64,000 bases of DNA from positions 62,001 through 126,000 of the forward strand of contig JAFJTR010000054.1 of NCBI GenBank assembly GCA_022559985.1, given 5' to 3'. The translations under genes and the position numbers were made by a program. Source of the DNA: Parastagonospora avenae f. sp. tritici 18332-5. Taxonomy: Eukaryota > Ascomycota > Dothideomycetes > Pleosporales > Phaeosphaeriaceae. Below the pieces are notes generated by a model that worked only from the letters and a program-made list of their open reading frames with translations, was not told where the DNA came from and ran no database searches. This document shows positions 1-12,168 of this stretch, one piece after another (positions within the stretch are counted from its first letter, which is position 1; every line of letters starts with the position of its first letter).

Positions 1-2095
1 CAGAGCCTAGAGGCTGACACGATCAAATGCATCTGTGGATATTCCGATGACGACGGGAATACTGTACTATGCGAACTATGCAACTCATGGCAGCACATTG
101 TGTGTTATTATGCATATTCGTCGCATGTGCCTGATGTTCATGAATGCGTCGATTGCAGCCCACGTCCGATTGACCGAGAAGTGGCTGCTCGCGTGCAACG
201 TATGCGACGCGAGCATCCAACAGAAGACATCCGAAACGAAGAGGAGGTACGAAAGGCAGCACGAAAGATCGAAATCGAACGTCGATGCCAGCAGATGAAC
301 CCTCCCATTCCCCCAGAAGTACTACGTCACATGGAGTCATTCAAGGCGTCTATCCAGATTGCACATCCTCTTAACGACGAATCATGGACCACATTGGAAC
401 CCCGCTTAGTTTCTCAGCTGGCTGCTGCTAAAAAACGAGCCATGCGTACTATTCCTACTTCCGCCTCAAAGCGACTTCAAACTTGGCTGATGGGAAACAT
501 GAGCAACCCTTATCCCAGTCGCAGTACGAAGCTTATGCTTGCTCAAGAGTGTGGTATAACTGAGAAGCAAGTGTCAACTTGGTTCACAAACGCCAGGACA
601 CGAAAGCTGCATGGTGGCTCTGACAAGACTGGAACGAAACTTACACTTGCTCAAGAGTTTGGTATAGCTGAGAAGCAGCCCAGTCCTAAGGCCAGTTCCC
701 CGAAATTCCTTCAAGGAAAGCAGCAAGAGAATATCACGCATCAGAGCGCTGGTGATGCGGTAGAGGAAAGCGCGATACCAATTGCTTGCGATGCATGTCA
801 AAGGAGGCAGATCACATGTGATGGACGGAGACCATATTGTCTGAGATGCATAGATTCTGGAAGGGAATGTCTCTACTCGAAAACAGTGTGGATTCGCAAG
901 AAAGGCCTCACAGCAGAACAGCGCGCCGCGGCGGCGCATATGCGACGCATTGGGTCTTGTGCTAGCTGCACCATACGAAAAGTAAAATGTGATCCTGGCA
1001 CACCATGCAAGCCATGCTTGATTTACTATCGGGATGATATGATCAACCACCCCTGCCTCGACAAACGCGGCATCCGAAGACCTAGCACAAAACTGATATC
1101 CGCGCATGAGGCAATGGAAGGCAAGGAAGAGGCGTTGAGAGCATCATCACCATCACCGTCACCACCATCTCCCCATGACACATCACTTCTATCTGAAGAT
1201 GAGATGATTAAGATCCAAACAGTTGCCGACAAGCTGGAAGCATCAGCTCGCCTTACAAAACGAAATGGAAGCAATGCCACTGGTGATCTTTTTGCGAGCA
1301 CTGCAGTTGTGTCTGGGCAAGGCCTACCCGAGTCCTTTTCAAGTGACAACTTCTGGAAGGGAAAAGACCCCCACAGTTCAAGGAACTTTGACATGAGCGC
1401 GGATGGGAAAAGCTATAATTCTGATATTCATCATTCGACGACCGCTCTTATGTCACTGAAGCAAGCGCTCATGGACCAAGGCGACGATGTACCTGACTCT
1501 GCACGCTTTAAACGGCATAGCATACCGATTGGTCATCAAACGCCTGCAGGCGCATTTGGGCTAGAATTTGAGGCAAATGTGAACCCCGCCATACATGGTA
1601 AGACTTCACGTTGATGAAAGCAATTTAGATAGCTTCTGAAACTACTTTTATACTTATGATGACGCAGAAACTCAACAGTATTCTCTGTCCAAGTTCGAGC
1701 GGACTTTTGGAAACATCGCCGCAGACTACTCTTACGACCCCTCTGATGGCGTGTCCTCGGTGCGGCCATCGGGTTCACGACCGCGCGATGGCACCAACGA
1801 GGATGTCCAGCGAGCGTTACAGGCGGCACAGCATGCGCGCTCACAAGAACCACTCGAATCAATGATGAGACACGAATCCCCGTATAAACAAGCCTCGCCT
1901 TACAGCCGCACTGGCTTCAGACCATTGCAGCACGGTAGTATCCCATCGGAAGTTGAGAGCAAGGCTATGGCACCAAAGGACGCTATACTAGATATCGAAA
2001 ATGACGGTGCGGACCGCGGTGTGGAAATGACTAGTGGCATGGCGGTGGAGGAGAGGACGAGAATTCGGGCGGGAAGCACGAGTGTTGATGATTAA
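1..2095 (+). CDS. PHD finger / KN homeodomain / twin zinc-cluster regulator (5' end outside window)
   Basis: Probable nuclear chromatin-reading, DNA-binding transcription factor; only the 3' part is present. Exons 1-1597 and 1668-2095 are joined by a 70-bp GTAAGA...CAG intron, phase 1, and the frame stays open across it. In order I see: a C4HC3 PHD finger (about 28-153; CIC, CELC, HIVC, CVDC pairs); a TALE/KN homeodomain (about 465-615) with recognition helix WFTNAR; a canonical Zn2Cys6 cluster (about 784-880; C-x2-C-x6-C-x6-C-x2-C-x6-C); and a second, longer-spaced Cys6 cluster (about 958-1056). A 45-bp segment of homeodomain helix 2 is repeated in frame at 634-678. The C-terminal third is Ser/Pro-rich and looks disordered. 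The modules are certain; the joint function is inferred. The true start lies to the left of base 1. Confidence 0.85.
526..678 (+). repeat. In-frame partial duplication of homeodomain helix 2
   Basis: Copy 1 (526-570) and copy 2 (634-678) are both 45 bp, offset by 108 bp (36 codons). By hand I count 6 mismatches, about 87% identity. Both encode TKLxLAQExGIxEKQ. Copy 2 is not followed by the recognition helix (WFxNxR), so it is a fragment and not a second homeodomain. Confidence 0.85.
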
Positions 2096-3393
2096 GAGAC
2101 AGAGAGTACAGAAAAGCTGCACAGCGGTGTCAACCAAAATAACACCATCCAATCGCAGCCGACCGGCCAAATGCTGTAACAGCACCGCGGTAATCAGGCG
2201 CGCCGCCAGCAACTCATGGGTATGCATCAGGATGGCCGAGAGCCACACCCGAGAGAAGGGGGATAGAGAGTGATGGAAGGGGCTAGAGAGGAAGTAGTCG
2301 GTGCCGCAGAGGCCGACGAAGAAGATCGGCTGTCCTGAAAAACACTATCTGCGGGTAAAGTTGTCTTGAAATGCAGTTGAACTCAATTGAAGCATAGCTT
2401 TTAGTTGTACATTCCGCTTGTACATGAAAATGGATATTGCATTCCCCCTGTGAATTACCAGTATGCAAAATCGGTGTATGGCATACCATTGATCTGCTAG
2501 GTCTCGAAGCCTTGACACAAGATCACTATGTTCACCATGTTGTCGGCTGTGGGGTCTCCCGCACGGGCCGGTACTATTTGCCCCAGGTTCCACCGCATGT
2601 TTGCTCTCACGCACTTCCCCATTGGGACTAGTGCATGCTCCATTCAGTACATAGGCCTCTCTGTCCCATAGCCTAATGCTACATGATTCTCCCCTACCTT
2701 GACGCTTGACACATGTACATCTTGGCAATTGTTTCTTCATCCATTCACTGGGATGGATAGGTAGCCAGTCGCGATTCAAGCACGTTGGACCCATCCACGT
2801 ACCTATATAGAGACAACGAAGCAACAACAATCACCGTATGGCCGCTACTGTCGCCTCGTGCGAATAAGGCTCCAGAATCGTGAATCACAACATCTAAGCA
2901 ATTTGGACTAACAGGAATTCATAGGATTGAGATCGTTATATCTAGTTCTCTCCACAGAGACTCAGTCTCAGTTTCTATTTTACATCCCGTTAGCTTTTCA
3001 CGTGTTTTGCGTGGATTCAGCCAGCGCCGCCATCTCGTTCAGACTGTACTTACGATCAGCAGCATTGGACGCCCTTACCGTTTCCCCGCAAAAGCACTAC
3101 ATCCATTGAATTGTACGGTCCCTTGTATTCGCAGGGTGCCCTGACCCAGGTCCGTAAGGCTGTCCACACAACTGACGCTAGCCCCCAATTTCGCTCCACC
3201 ACACCAATGCTGATCGTACATCTTCGTACGACTGTGACTGATCATCCACCATACGCACGTGTATTTCATTGGACAATACTGTCGTGCGACAGTAACCTTA
3301 CAGTAGATTAAGCAATAATACACATTCATTCAAGATGGTGTGTAGACCTGCGCGCATCGTGCTGACTTGAGGCGAGGCGGAGTCTACAATAGG
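2096..3393. other. Intergenic, no gene seen
   Basis: About 1.3 kb between the homeodomain gene and the membrane-protein gene. Open frames here are short, lack recognisable domains and show no consistent splice joining. It presumably holds the 3' UTR of the left gene and the promoter of the next. An upstream exon of the next gene could hide near its right end. Confidence 0.5.
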
Positions 3394-4851
3394 ATGCGGC
3401 TGAGCACTGGGATGCCTGATGTTAGCTTCACCTATGTATCGGTAGATCCCCGCAGTTGTATGAATGTCGAATTCTTCTTCCTTTTCGCTCCGTTCATTTG
3501 CGACGTCAAGTCGTCATTCCGTAAAGGCATGTGGGAGAAACGCCAAAACACCAGATTTCTGAACGGAATACCACAGGATGAGACTGTGATATTTAGTCTC
3601 TTTTCAAGTCAAGCGCAATCTCTGACAGCACTTCCATCAACCTTCTCAACAGACGTGGTATCTAAGTTACCTTGGACACCGCAAAGTAATTTCGAAGTCG
3701 CAACAGATACGAACACGACTCCGACAGAAACAGCCAGTACTCAGACTTCAAATATCAACGCCGCTCCAACAACCTCTCCAACGACTTCTACAATATCCTC
3801 TCAAACTGCAGCAATCATAGCCGACGCCCCCATCTCCTCCCCAAGCAAAACCATAAACCTCACCAGCGGCGCCGTGGCTGGTATCGCCATCGGAGCGTAA
3901 ATCTTCCCTTCCTCGATCCAAACTTCCCCAGCTAACAAACCAAATAGACTAATCCTCGGCGCCCTTTTCGCCTCTGTAACAGCATATCTCCTTTACAAAC
4001 ACCGCTCCAAGGACTCTTCTGATGTCAAGTACAAACCCACCGCCTTCTCCTCCTCTCCACAAGAGCTGGGCAACCACAAGGAATACTTGCGCGTCTCACA
4101 GACACCCTTACCCACAGTACCCATACCTCAACCGCGCTCGATACCCATCAAGCCAGCCAGCAACCATATGGATCTCACGTTCCTCCCCACCCCCGCATCA
4201 CCCACCGAAATTCACTCCCGCGTAACATGCCTCTTCGCGCAAATCCACACACACATCAGCACATTCTACCGCGACGTACACGCCTCCATCACGCCGAGCA
4301 TGCACTCCGACCTCGCCCACTTCAGCCCTGACGTAGACATACCATGCTTACTCCGCAACACTTCCACACCAACCGTAGTCCTGCAACACGTACTCACCGC
4401 ATACATGCTCCGCATCACAGATCCCGACGGGGGAGAAATCTGGCCGCGTGAACTGGAACCTTACTACCACAACCACAACCACACCGACGTGCATCTGACA
4501 GAGGTGAGACACTTGCATCGCCGCCTCTCAGTATATCTCTACACGCCTTGCACACCCGCCTCTCCAGGTTTTCTCAAAGCCGCGCGGGCTTTCACGCTCC
4601 CTTTTTTCCCCTGGGCGCATCCTACGGCGCCGGAAGCGGGCAAAGAAGCCGACCTAGTGGGCATTATACGGCTGGCGCTCGAGACGCGGATATGGTTATA
4701 TGGGCAAGAAGAGGAGTACAATTTTATATGGGAGAATGTAGGGAGGAGGGGCGTGGTTGTTGTGCCGGGGGTGCGTGTGCCGGGGGTGCGTGTGCGGAGC
4801 GCAGGATGTGAAGGTAGGGAGGTGTTAGAAGGGCGGGTGGCTGCCATATGA
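3394..4851 (+). CDS. Ser/Thr-rich single-pass membrane protein
   Basis: Two exons, 3394-3896 and 3948-4851, joined by a 51-bp GTAAAT...TAG intron in phase 2, giving about 468 aa. The N-terminal half ends in a Thr/Ser-rich stretch typical of O-glycosylated ectodomains. The intron falls inside a single transmembrane helix (LTSGAVAGIAIG, then LILGALFASVTAYLLY) followed by KHRSK, a stop-transfer charge cluster. The tail of about 285 aa is His/Pro-rich and matches no domain I know; near its end PGVRV is repeated twice. The layout resembles fungal SKG6-like or WSC-like sensors, but I see no WSC cysteines. The start is uncertain: ATGs at 3394, 3409 and 3460 are in frame, none gives a clear signal peptide, and an upstream exon is possible. 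Confidence 0.55.
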
Positions 4852-5158
4852 AACCCAGAAAGGGGCAGGAAGATGGAGATTGGAGATGAAACGAATGCGT
4901 CCATTTGCGCTCATCTGGGTGCATAGACCTTTACTATATACCACTACCTAGAACAAACATCTGTCCAGCCCTAATCCAAAGAATTCCTATCCGTCCATCC
5001 GACTTATGCAAGAAAAGGCTGTCTAGCCATATATATCCCGTACCCAACGCCCAGCAATGATGCGGAAAAACAACCCGAACCAGGTCTCGTATGCCATGGT
5101 ATCCTGAAATAAACAAAAGATCGTGAAAAAGAGTCGTTATGAGAAAAGCGCAAATCTA
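4852..5158. other. Short convergent 3' region
   Basis: About 300 bp between the tail-to-tail membrane-protein and ADAM genes. It holds both 3' UTRs and no coding signal. Confidence 0.5.
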
Positions 5159-7629
5159 CTACGCATACCGCAAGGAATTGCTGTGATACAGCGGCGGCGG
5201 GCTCTGCATGGGCGGTGGACCGTGGTTGGGATTCGGGCCCCATTGGCCTTGTGATGGATTCGGTCCCGTCTGAGCCATGGGTGGCGCTCCCTCAGGCCTA
5301 GGCCCAGGAGGACCTCTGTGGCGATGACTTCGTTGACGGGGCGGCGGTGGAGGGGCGGCTGCAGCTGAAGCGGCGAACTTCTTTGCGTATTTCCTTTGCT
5401 TGGAGCGGCGGCGGTAGGAGCTGAAGCAGCAGCAGAGGATGCAGAGGAGGATGGTGCCGCCGATACCGGCGGAGAGGCCGATGACGAGGGGCAGGTGGCG
5501 GTCGATCCAGGATTTGATTTCTTTGCCGACGGAACCGTTGGCACATTGGCCCTGTGGTGTTGTTAGCATGTGATGTGATGATCGGTGAATGATATGAGAC
5601 TTACGTTCTGGCAAGTACCTCCACCACTGCAGGGAGTACCGTCCAAGAAATTCTGTTGAAGACCGTAGCATGTACCACGGCCGAACTCCGGACTGCCACA
5701 GCTGAGCATACAATTGCTGTTGTCGCAAGCGTACGTGTCGTTGCCCTGGGTATAACTGCCCATGACAGTCTTGCACTGCTGGTCACGGGATGTACATTGG
5801 CCACTAGCGCATTGCAATCCGTTACCACAGCTCTCTCCATTGGGCTTGGTCTTGTCCTCGGGACAGTAAGGGCTAGTGCCGTTGCAAGTCTCCTGGGGAT
5901 CGCAGTCACCAGCGCTGGGGCGGCAGACTGTGTTGGCGGATGCGAATTGGCAGCCGCGGCAGCAGTCCTCGTTGGAATCGTCACAGACGGCGTTGCTCTT
6001 GAACTTGCAGGTCTGAGGGTCACAGCACTGGTTGTTGCCACACCCGGCTGATCCGCCGCAATCGCACTGCTCGTCACCCTCGACGATACCGTTTCCACAG
6101 GTCTGTCCAGTGACACTGGTGACGCCCCTGTTGTTTGTAAGGCAGCCTGACTTGACACTGTTGCGTCCCAGTGCCGAGCAGACGTTTCCGACGGAACACG
6201 CAGAAAATCGTGTGATGCCCCTCGCAGTCGAGGGGTTCATGATGAAACCCTCGCCAGCGGGGCAAGTCTGGGCGCTGAGGGGGCAGCATTGCTGTGAGCT
6301 GACCAGGTTGGAGTTTGAACATTGATCCTGCGTGCAGTCGTGCACAGCACCATATGTATGGCCAGTCTCGTGTGCGATGACTTGCCACTCGGTCGAGGTG
6401 CGGATGACGACGTTGGCGCCAGCAACAGTCTCTCCGCCACCTCCGTTCCTCTGAGAGCCATCGGTACACGCCTGGCCGAGCCATGCCAGACCAACAGCAG
6501 AGCCCGTGTTGCACGTGCTGAGAAGTGTCCAGTGGGAGTATTGGTCGCGCTGCGTGCCTCTCCATTGCGAGAACTGGTTGAGACGGTCCTGGATAGTGAC
6601 GCTGTTACTGCAAGCCTGGTTCCACGGTGTGGCCTCCGGTGGGGTGGTCGGGCAGTCTGGCTCGGTGACAACCAAGTTGGCGAGACCAAGGGAGATGTTG
6701 AAGGTGCTTTCGAAGAGCTCAGATGCCTGGTTGATCTGGTTGATGATGTTCGTCTGCGTTTGGTTCTTGTCCCTGCTGAATGACTGGACGTAGGTGCAGT
6801 CGGCAGCGACTCCAACGAGCGCCACCTTGCGGGTGCTCGGACATCCAGCCGTGCTGCCAATGCTCTGCACCAGATTGACACCGGCACCGTTGCCTCCTGG
6901 CTGGCCGTCGAGTTGTCGCTTGCCGAAGATGTTCGCGACGGGCGTCGAAAAGAAGCTGCCTTCGTCGCGGGCGCGCATCGAAGCGTATACGGGATGGTCG
7001 TCCCGTTTGTTGAAGCTTAGCTCGTCACTGAGGCATGCCGGTCCAGCCTCGCGCTTCCTCAGCTCCGAGTGCTCGTCCCACACGCCCATGTCGGAGTCCC
7101 GAAACACAACCATGAACTCGTCGTCGCGCATGTCGACGTCCGGGTCCTCGGGCAGACGCATTGCCTTGTAGTGCGACGACAGCTTTATGTGGTGGTGATC
7201 GTGCGATATGGTGAAGTGGCCCTCGAACAGCGGCTGCAGTCCGTCGCGCCGTATCCCTATCCGCGCCCATCCCACACTGTCCCAGCGGTTCCCCCTCTTC
7301 ACGGATGCGGTGCCCTTGAAGACTTTGTGTTGCAGGCGGTCAATGGGGTCCTGCCGCGCTATGCTGCCGTCTGCAGCGAGATATGATATTCGGCCTCCGT
7401 CTACAAAGAGGTCGTGGTTTGGCTCGAGGCTGAGCCGGATGCGCTGCCCAGCAACATCAAAGGCAACATCGAACGTCGACACAGCCGTCACGCGGTGATT
7501 CTGGGTCAGGATGTCGGCGTTCTTCGCAATGTTTATTCTCCGTAATGGGTCGCGCGTCGTCGACGAGGCGGCGGTAAATGTGGCGAGTGCGACAGCAACA
7601 GCCGCTGCCGCTGTTCGCAGCACTAACAT
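5159..7629 (-). CDS. ADAM-family membrane metalloprotease
   Basis: Zinc endopeptidase of the reprolysin/ADAM (M12B) family, expected in the secretory pathway or at the cell surface. Exons 7629-5605 and 5551-5159 are joined in phase 0 by a 53-bp GTAAGT...CAG intron, giving about 805 aa. Order: hydrophobic N-terminal signal; prodomain with dibasic KR sites; catalytic domain with the full HExxHxxGxxHD zinc motif (HETGHTYGAVHD; His420, His424, His430); disintegrin-like domain rich in paired cysteines (starting CGNGIVEGDEQCDC); a Cys-rich/EGF-like region; one transmembrane helix (LPLVIGLSAGIGGTILLCIL); and a basic, then Pro-rich cytoplasmic tail. The intron sits just before the transmembrane exon, and reading through it hits a stop within 13 codons, which would release a soluble form. 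Family assignment is firm; substrates are unknown. Confidence 0.93.
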
Positions 7630-8344
7630 GACGTGTGGTGTACGGATGGATCCAGCAGTTTGTCAAGCAAAGGGGTCCCGTTCGTTATTTGGATGGGAGG
7701 GAACACGAAAAACAGCGGAAAACTACAACAATGCAGCGAAAGACATTGGGTGGGGGTATGGCACAATACGTATGGACAATAACAAGAACAAACTAACGGG
7801 CGGCAAAGAAAGATGTGAGCAGGAGCAACGATGGCGAGCGACAATGGAGACTCGTAATCGTTCTGCACAGCCGGCCCCGGCCTGTTCGGAGTCGCTTGGC
7901 GTCTTCGGATGGCGGAGGGACGGGGCCTGGGCACGACACCGCGACACGAATGAAACTGTTGCCGCGTGCGTGACTGCTGTCAACCTCCCTGCTGCCATAT
8001 AATCGGTCCTGGGCGCATGTTTTAACGCCGCGGACTATCAATTTTCCTCACAACCGCGGCGCTGTTGCGGCGCAGGTGAGCGGCTTCACGTTCACGGTGC
8101 TGACTGGACAACGAGGGCTTGCTAAAAACAGTGTTGCGGTTAATACCAAGGCTATCCATACACGGCTATTGCGGCATCATCAGCCCTAAAGAGCTTGTCT
8201 GACCCTGCACCGCCACTCCTCCGACCTCTCGAGTCTCGCAACAGAATACTTAGTAAACACTGCACACAGTGCTTGCGGCAACAAAAAAAAAGTCCTCCAC
8301 CATCCCAACAAATAGACCAACTCGGCATACTTCCTCAAGCGCGA
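7630..8344. other. Upstream region of the ADAM gene
   Basis: About 715 bp between the ADAM start and the 3' end of acetyl-CoA synthetase, both on the minus strand. It contains a run of nine or more A near 8283. No gene or structured RNA was recognised. Confidence 0.45.
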
Positions 8345-10748
8345 CTATTTCTTCTTAGACTGGTGGACGATTTCGATAATCTTGTCCACTACCGAAGGGT
8401 CCGAGAGCTGCAGCTGCCGTTAGCCCGGATTCCCCACCACAGACGCGTCACCAGCATCTGCCCAGCAACACTGTGAGAGGAAGAGAATCACTTACCGTAG
8501 ATGTGTCGCCCAGCTGGTCCTCCTCTCCCGCCAAGATCTTCCGCATGATGCGACGCATAATCTTGCCTGACCGGGTCTTTGGCAGATCTGGAACCACAAA
8601 AATCGCCTTGGGTGCCGCAAAGGGTCCAATCGATTTGCGCACTTGCAAGATCAAGTCTTTCTTCACCTGATCACTTGACTCGGTGCCGTCTTTGAGCGCC
8701 ACAAAGGCGTTCACGGCTTGGCCTGTCAGTTCGTCATTGATGCCCACCACCGCGGCCTCAGCCACCGAATCTGCGTATTGTCAGCGGACGGAGTTAAGGA
8801 GCTTGGCATCAGCGGGCTGCATACGGTGCTCGATGAGTGCTGCCTCGATTTCAGCGGTTGATAATCTGTGGCCTGAGACATTGACGACATCGTCGACGCG
8901 GCCTCGGATCCAGTAGTAGCCTTCGTGGTCTCGTCCTGCACCGTCTCCAGTGAACTGCTTTGATCAGTATAGTCCTTTGACTAGACACATTCTACTCACG
9001 TAGTAGCCCTTGTACACGTTCAGATATGTGTCCATGTATCTCTGATGGGCGCCCCAAACTGTGCGAGCCAGACTTGGCCATGGCTGCTTGAATGCCAGCA
9101 CACCCTCAACATCGTTTCCGTGGATCTCCTCGCCCGAGACGGGGTCGATAATAGCAGGCTCGATGCCGAAGAAGGGAAGCGATGCAGAGCCGGGCTTGGT
9201 GGGTGTGACACCTCCGAGCGGTGTGATGACATGCGAGCCAGTCTCCGTCTGCCAGTAAGTCTATTGCACGTCAGCATGTTGCTCACAAGCCTCTGATTCA
9301 AATCTTACGTCAACCACATGTGCCTCCTCCTTTCCAACAGTCTCAAAGTACCACTTCCAGACCTCAGCCGCGATGGGCTCACCGACGGATCCGAGAATCC
9401 TGAGATGCTTCATCTGGTGCTTGACGTGCTCGTCGCCAGCACGCTTGAGCAGTCGCAGCGCAGTAGGCGCAACATAGAACTGTGTGACGTTGTACTTGTC
9501 GACGATGTCCCAGTACCGCGAGAAGTTGGGGTAAGCAGGTGTACCCTCGAAGACGACCGTCGCTACACCGAGCAGTAGAGGGGCATATACGACATATGTG
9601 TGCCCAGTGATCCAGCCGACATCACCACCACAGAAGAAAGTGTCGTTGTCATGAATGTCAAAGACGTACTTTCCAGTCGCCGCTGCTCCCAGGAGATAAC
9701 CACCTGTCGTGTGCATCACACCCTTTGGCTTACCCGTAGATCCAGACGTGTACAGCAAAAACAGCGGGTCTTCCGAGTTCATCGGCTCGGGAGCAATGTA
9801 GTTGGGGTATTTCTCAACCTCCTCATGCCACCACCAGTCTCGGCCCTTGGTCCATGGGATCTCAGCGCCAGTGCGCTTGTACACGAGACAGTGGCTGATG
9901 CCGGGGCATTGCTTCAGCGCCTCGTCGACAATCTTCTTCGTGCTGATGACCTTGCCGCCACGCTTGCCCTCGTCCGTGGTGATGACGACCTTGCACTCCG
10001 CATCAATGATACGGTCGCGCAGCGAGTCGGACGAGAAGCCCGCGAAGACGACAGAGTGCACAGCACCGATACGTGAGCACGCCAAGAAGGAAATCACGGC
10101 CTCGGGAATCATGGGCAGGTACAGTGCAACAGTGTCTCCCTTGCGCACACCCATCTCTTTCAGCGTATACGCCAGCTTCGAGACCTGGCGCAGCAACTCG
10201 CCGTACGAAATGATGCGGCCATCCTCGGTATCGTCAGCCTCGTAAATGATGGCCGGCTTATCCGGGTTCTTGAACGCATGGCGGTCGACACAGTTATAAC
10301 TGGCATTCAGCCTGCCCTCAAGAAACCACGCGTTATCCCCGCCCTGGAAGCTGCCAGAGTGCACGGTTTGGAAGTCGCGGTCCCACGTGAGGAGTTCGCG
10401 CGCAAGGCGGCCCCAGAACTGCTTGGGCTCGGTGATGGATTCCTTGTACAGTTTCTGGTACTCTTCGAGGCCGTTGATGTGCGGTTTCGAATGCGGGTGT
10501 TTGCTGTGAAGCGCAATTGTCAGCTCCAGCTTCTCTGGTTCGTCATTGCGATCGCGATGCGGCTGTCGCGGGGTCACCCCGCACTGAAGCTCGCATGACG
10601 CCGCAGCTGTCATAGTCGCGCGCCATGATGCAATGTTCCAAACAAAAGTGCAGACTCACTCGAGGAAGGCCTTGGGTACGTGGAAAGTGTCGACGTCGTG
10701 CGCTTCGGCCACGACGGGCACGGATGGCTTCGTATCGCCCTCAGACAT
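8345..10748 (-). CDS. facA: Acetyl-CoA synthetase (AMP-forming)
   Basis: Converts acetate, ATP and CoA to acetyl-CoA, AMP and PPi (EC 6.2.1.1), normally cytosolic and nuclear, and needed for growth on acetate. Six exons: 10748-10660, 10503-9309, 9260-9000, 8954-8825, 8770-8496, 8407-8345. All junctions keep frame and the total is 670 aa, the usual family length. The first exon encodes an [10 protein letters not shown] start and the family's DTFHVPKAF segment, and joins [10 protein letters not shown] through a 156-bp intron; the other introns are 45-88 bp. Visible motifs: ATP-binding [12 protein letters not shown], the WQTETG loop, YFTGDGA with YWIRGRVDD, and C-terminal [10 protein letters not shown], whose lysine is catalytic and acetylation-regulated in characterised homologues. 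The symbol follows the Aspergillus gene; acs1 is equivalent. Confidence 0.95.
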
Positions 10749-12168
10749 GGCTCGCGAGGTGTGTGTTGGAGGGGTCGCTTTCGGCGCGCTTCAGATGTCG
10801 TGTGCGGAAGCTCGAAGGAAGATGCTGCGAAGCTACGTGAGCCACGGGATTCAATAGACGCAGCTCTCCAGAGCTAGATATATGTTCTCAATTACCGGGT
10901 AAAGGGCTCGGCAGGACGCTTGAAAGCGGCGCGACCCAAATTGAAGCTTGCTGGATATAGTTCCGCAGCTCAGTCGTGTCCGTCCAATCCACTCGTTTGT
11001 ATTTCTCAGATAATGAAGGTCCAGCAAATGCCCTTCAGAAAGTCTTAAAACACAAAGGTCGAGTTGTTAAACAGTATACACCCAGCTTTGCAGGGCGAAC
11101 GGCACGGGCACCACTTCTTATGAAGCGCGCGTGTGTTAACCTCAGGCCGATCCCTTTTACCCCTCGTGTCCTGCGGGGACATGGAATATGACGAAAGATT
11201 CTTTCTTAACTGGGTAGCATGCTTTGTTCTGGGCCCACCACTCATCCTCGCTTCACCCAAGCTGCGCAGGTTCCGTTTCTCCGGATCAATGGGTTAGCCG
11301 CAGCCGCGGCCGCGACGGGGGAACTGCATGCACTTTGATTTGAGGTTTAGATTTTTGGGATATGGTATTCAGTTCGGTGATGAAAATTGGTACTTCATGC
11401 TGAGCCTCAATTGCATGTTGAGTGTTCGACGTCGTGAGGTCAAGCATCCCATGGAACTATACCGTCGACCCAATCCAGCGAGCTCGAGAATCCCATTCCC
11501 AGCCACTCCGGCAAGTTGTTCCGGCTCACACTGCAGCTTACCATGCGAAATAATCAACCCATGACAATGATTACCCATGTTCAGTTGACTACCTGTAGCA
11601 ACGATCCCCGTTCGCATCCACGCGACGCTTTCGCTCCAAGAGTTCGGACTTGTGGAAGGAAGATCGCCCGAGGTATCGGCAATTCCTTGCCCCCAACATT
11701 GAATCAAGACGGACTAGCAGAACAATTTGATTTGAATTCAAAGTAGTACAAATGCATAGAGCTAACAAAAGACGGAAGAAGTGTGGTTCGCTTGACACAA
11801 TTCTAGAAAACATCAAATGTCCTGGAAGTACTGTTCCATGGACACACATTCATCGTCTATCATTCAAACCAAGATCATTTCCTCTTCCGCTCTATCGCAA
11901 TCCTGAAGATCCTGGGCAAATCGCGATGACACACCTCACCATCGATATCTTCGTCCAAATCTGCCCTTGGCCTACCCTGCGCCGTCGTCATAGCGACCAA
12001 GACATGCATTGGCTGACGTGACCTCTCCGTATGGCCCAGCTTTAGCCCAACCAATAAGCACCACAGGAGAAAAGCGCAACAACGTGTGGAGTGAAAGCAG
12101 CTCTTGTGGGGCCACGCAATCCCTCTCATCCCAGCTACACCATAGCACAAAGGTGTATATGATTCTCT
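10749..12168. other. Intergenic, upstream of acetyl-CoA synthetase
   Basis: About 1.4 kb holding the acetyl-CoA synthetase promoter (right of 10748) and the 3' flank of the armadillo protein gene. There is a CCAAT pentamer near 10983 and a short GC-only stretch near 11298-11317. No convincing coding exon was found; FacB or CreA sites were not scored. Confidence 0.4.

Noticed and set aside
9261..10613. Acetyl-CoA synthetase as a 450-aa protein starting at 10613
   Set aside because: The first residues before KHPHSKPHI lie in an intron. A short upstream exon at 10748-10660 gives the conserved N-terminus.
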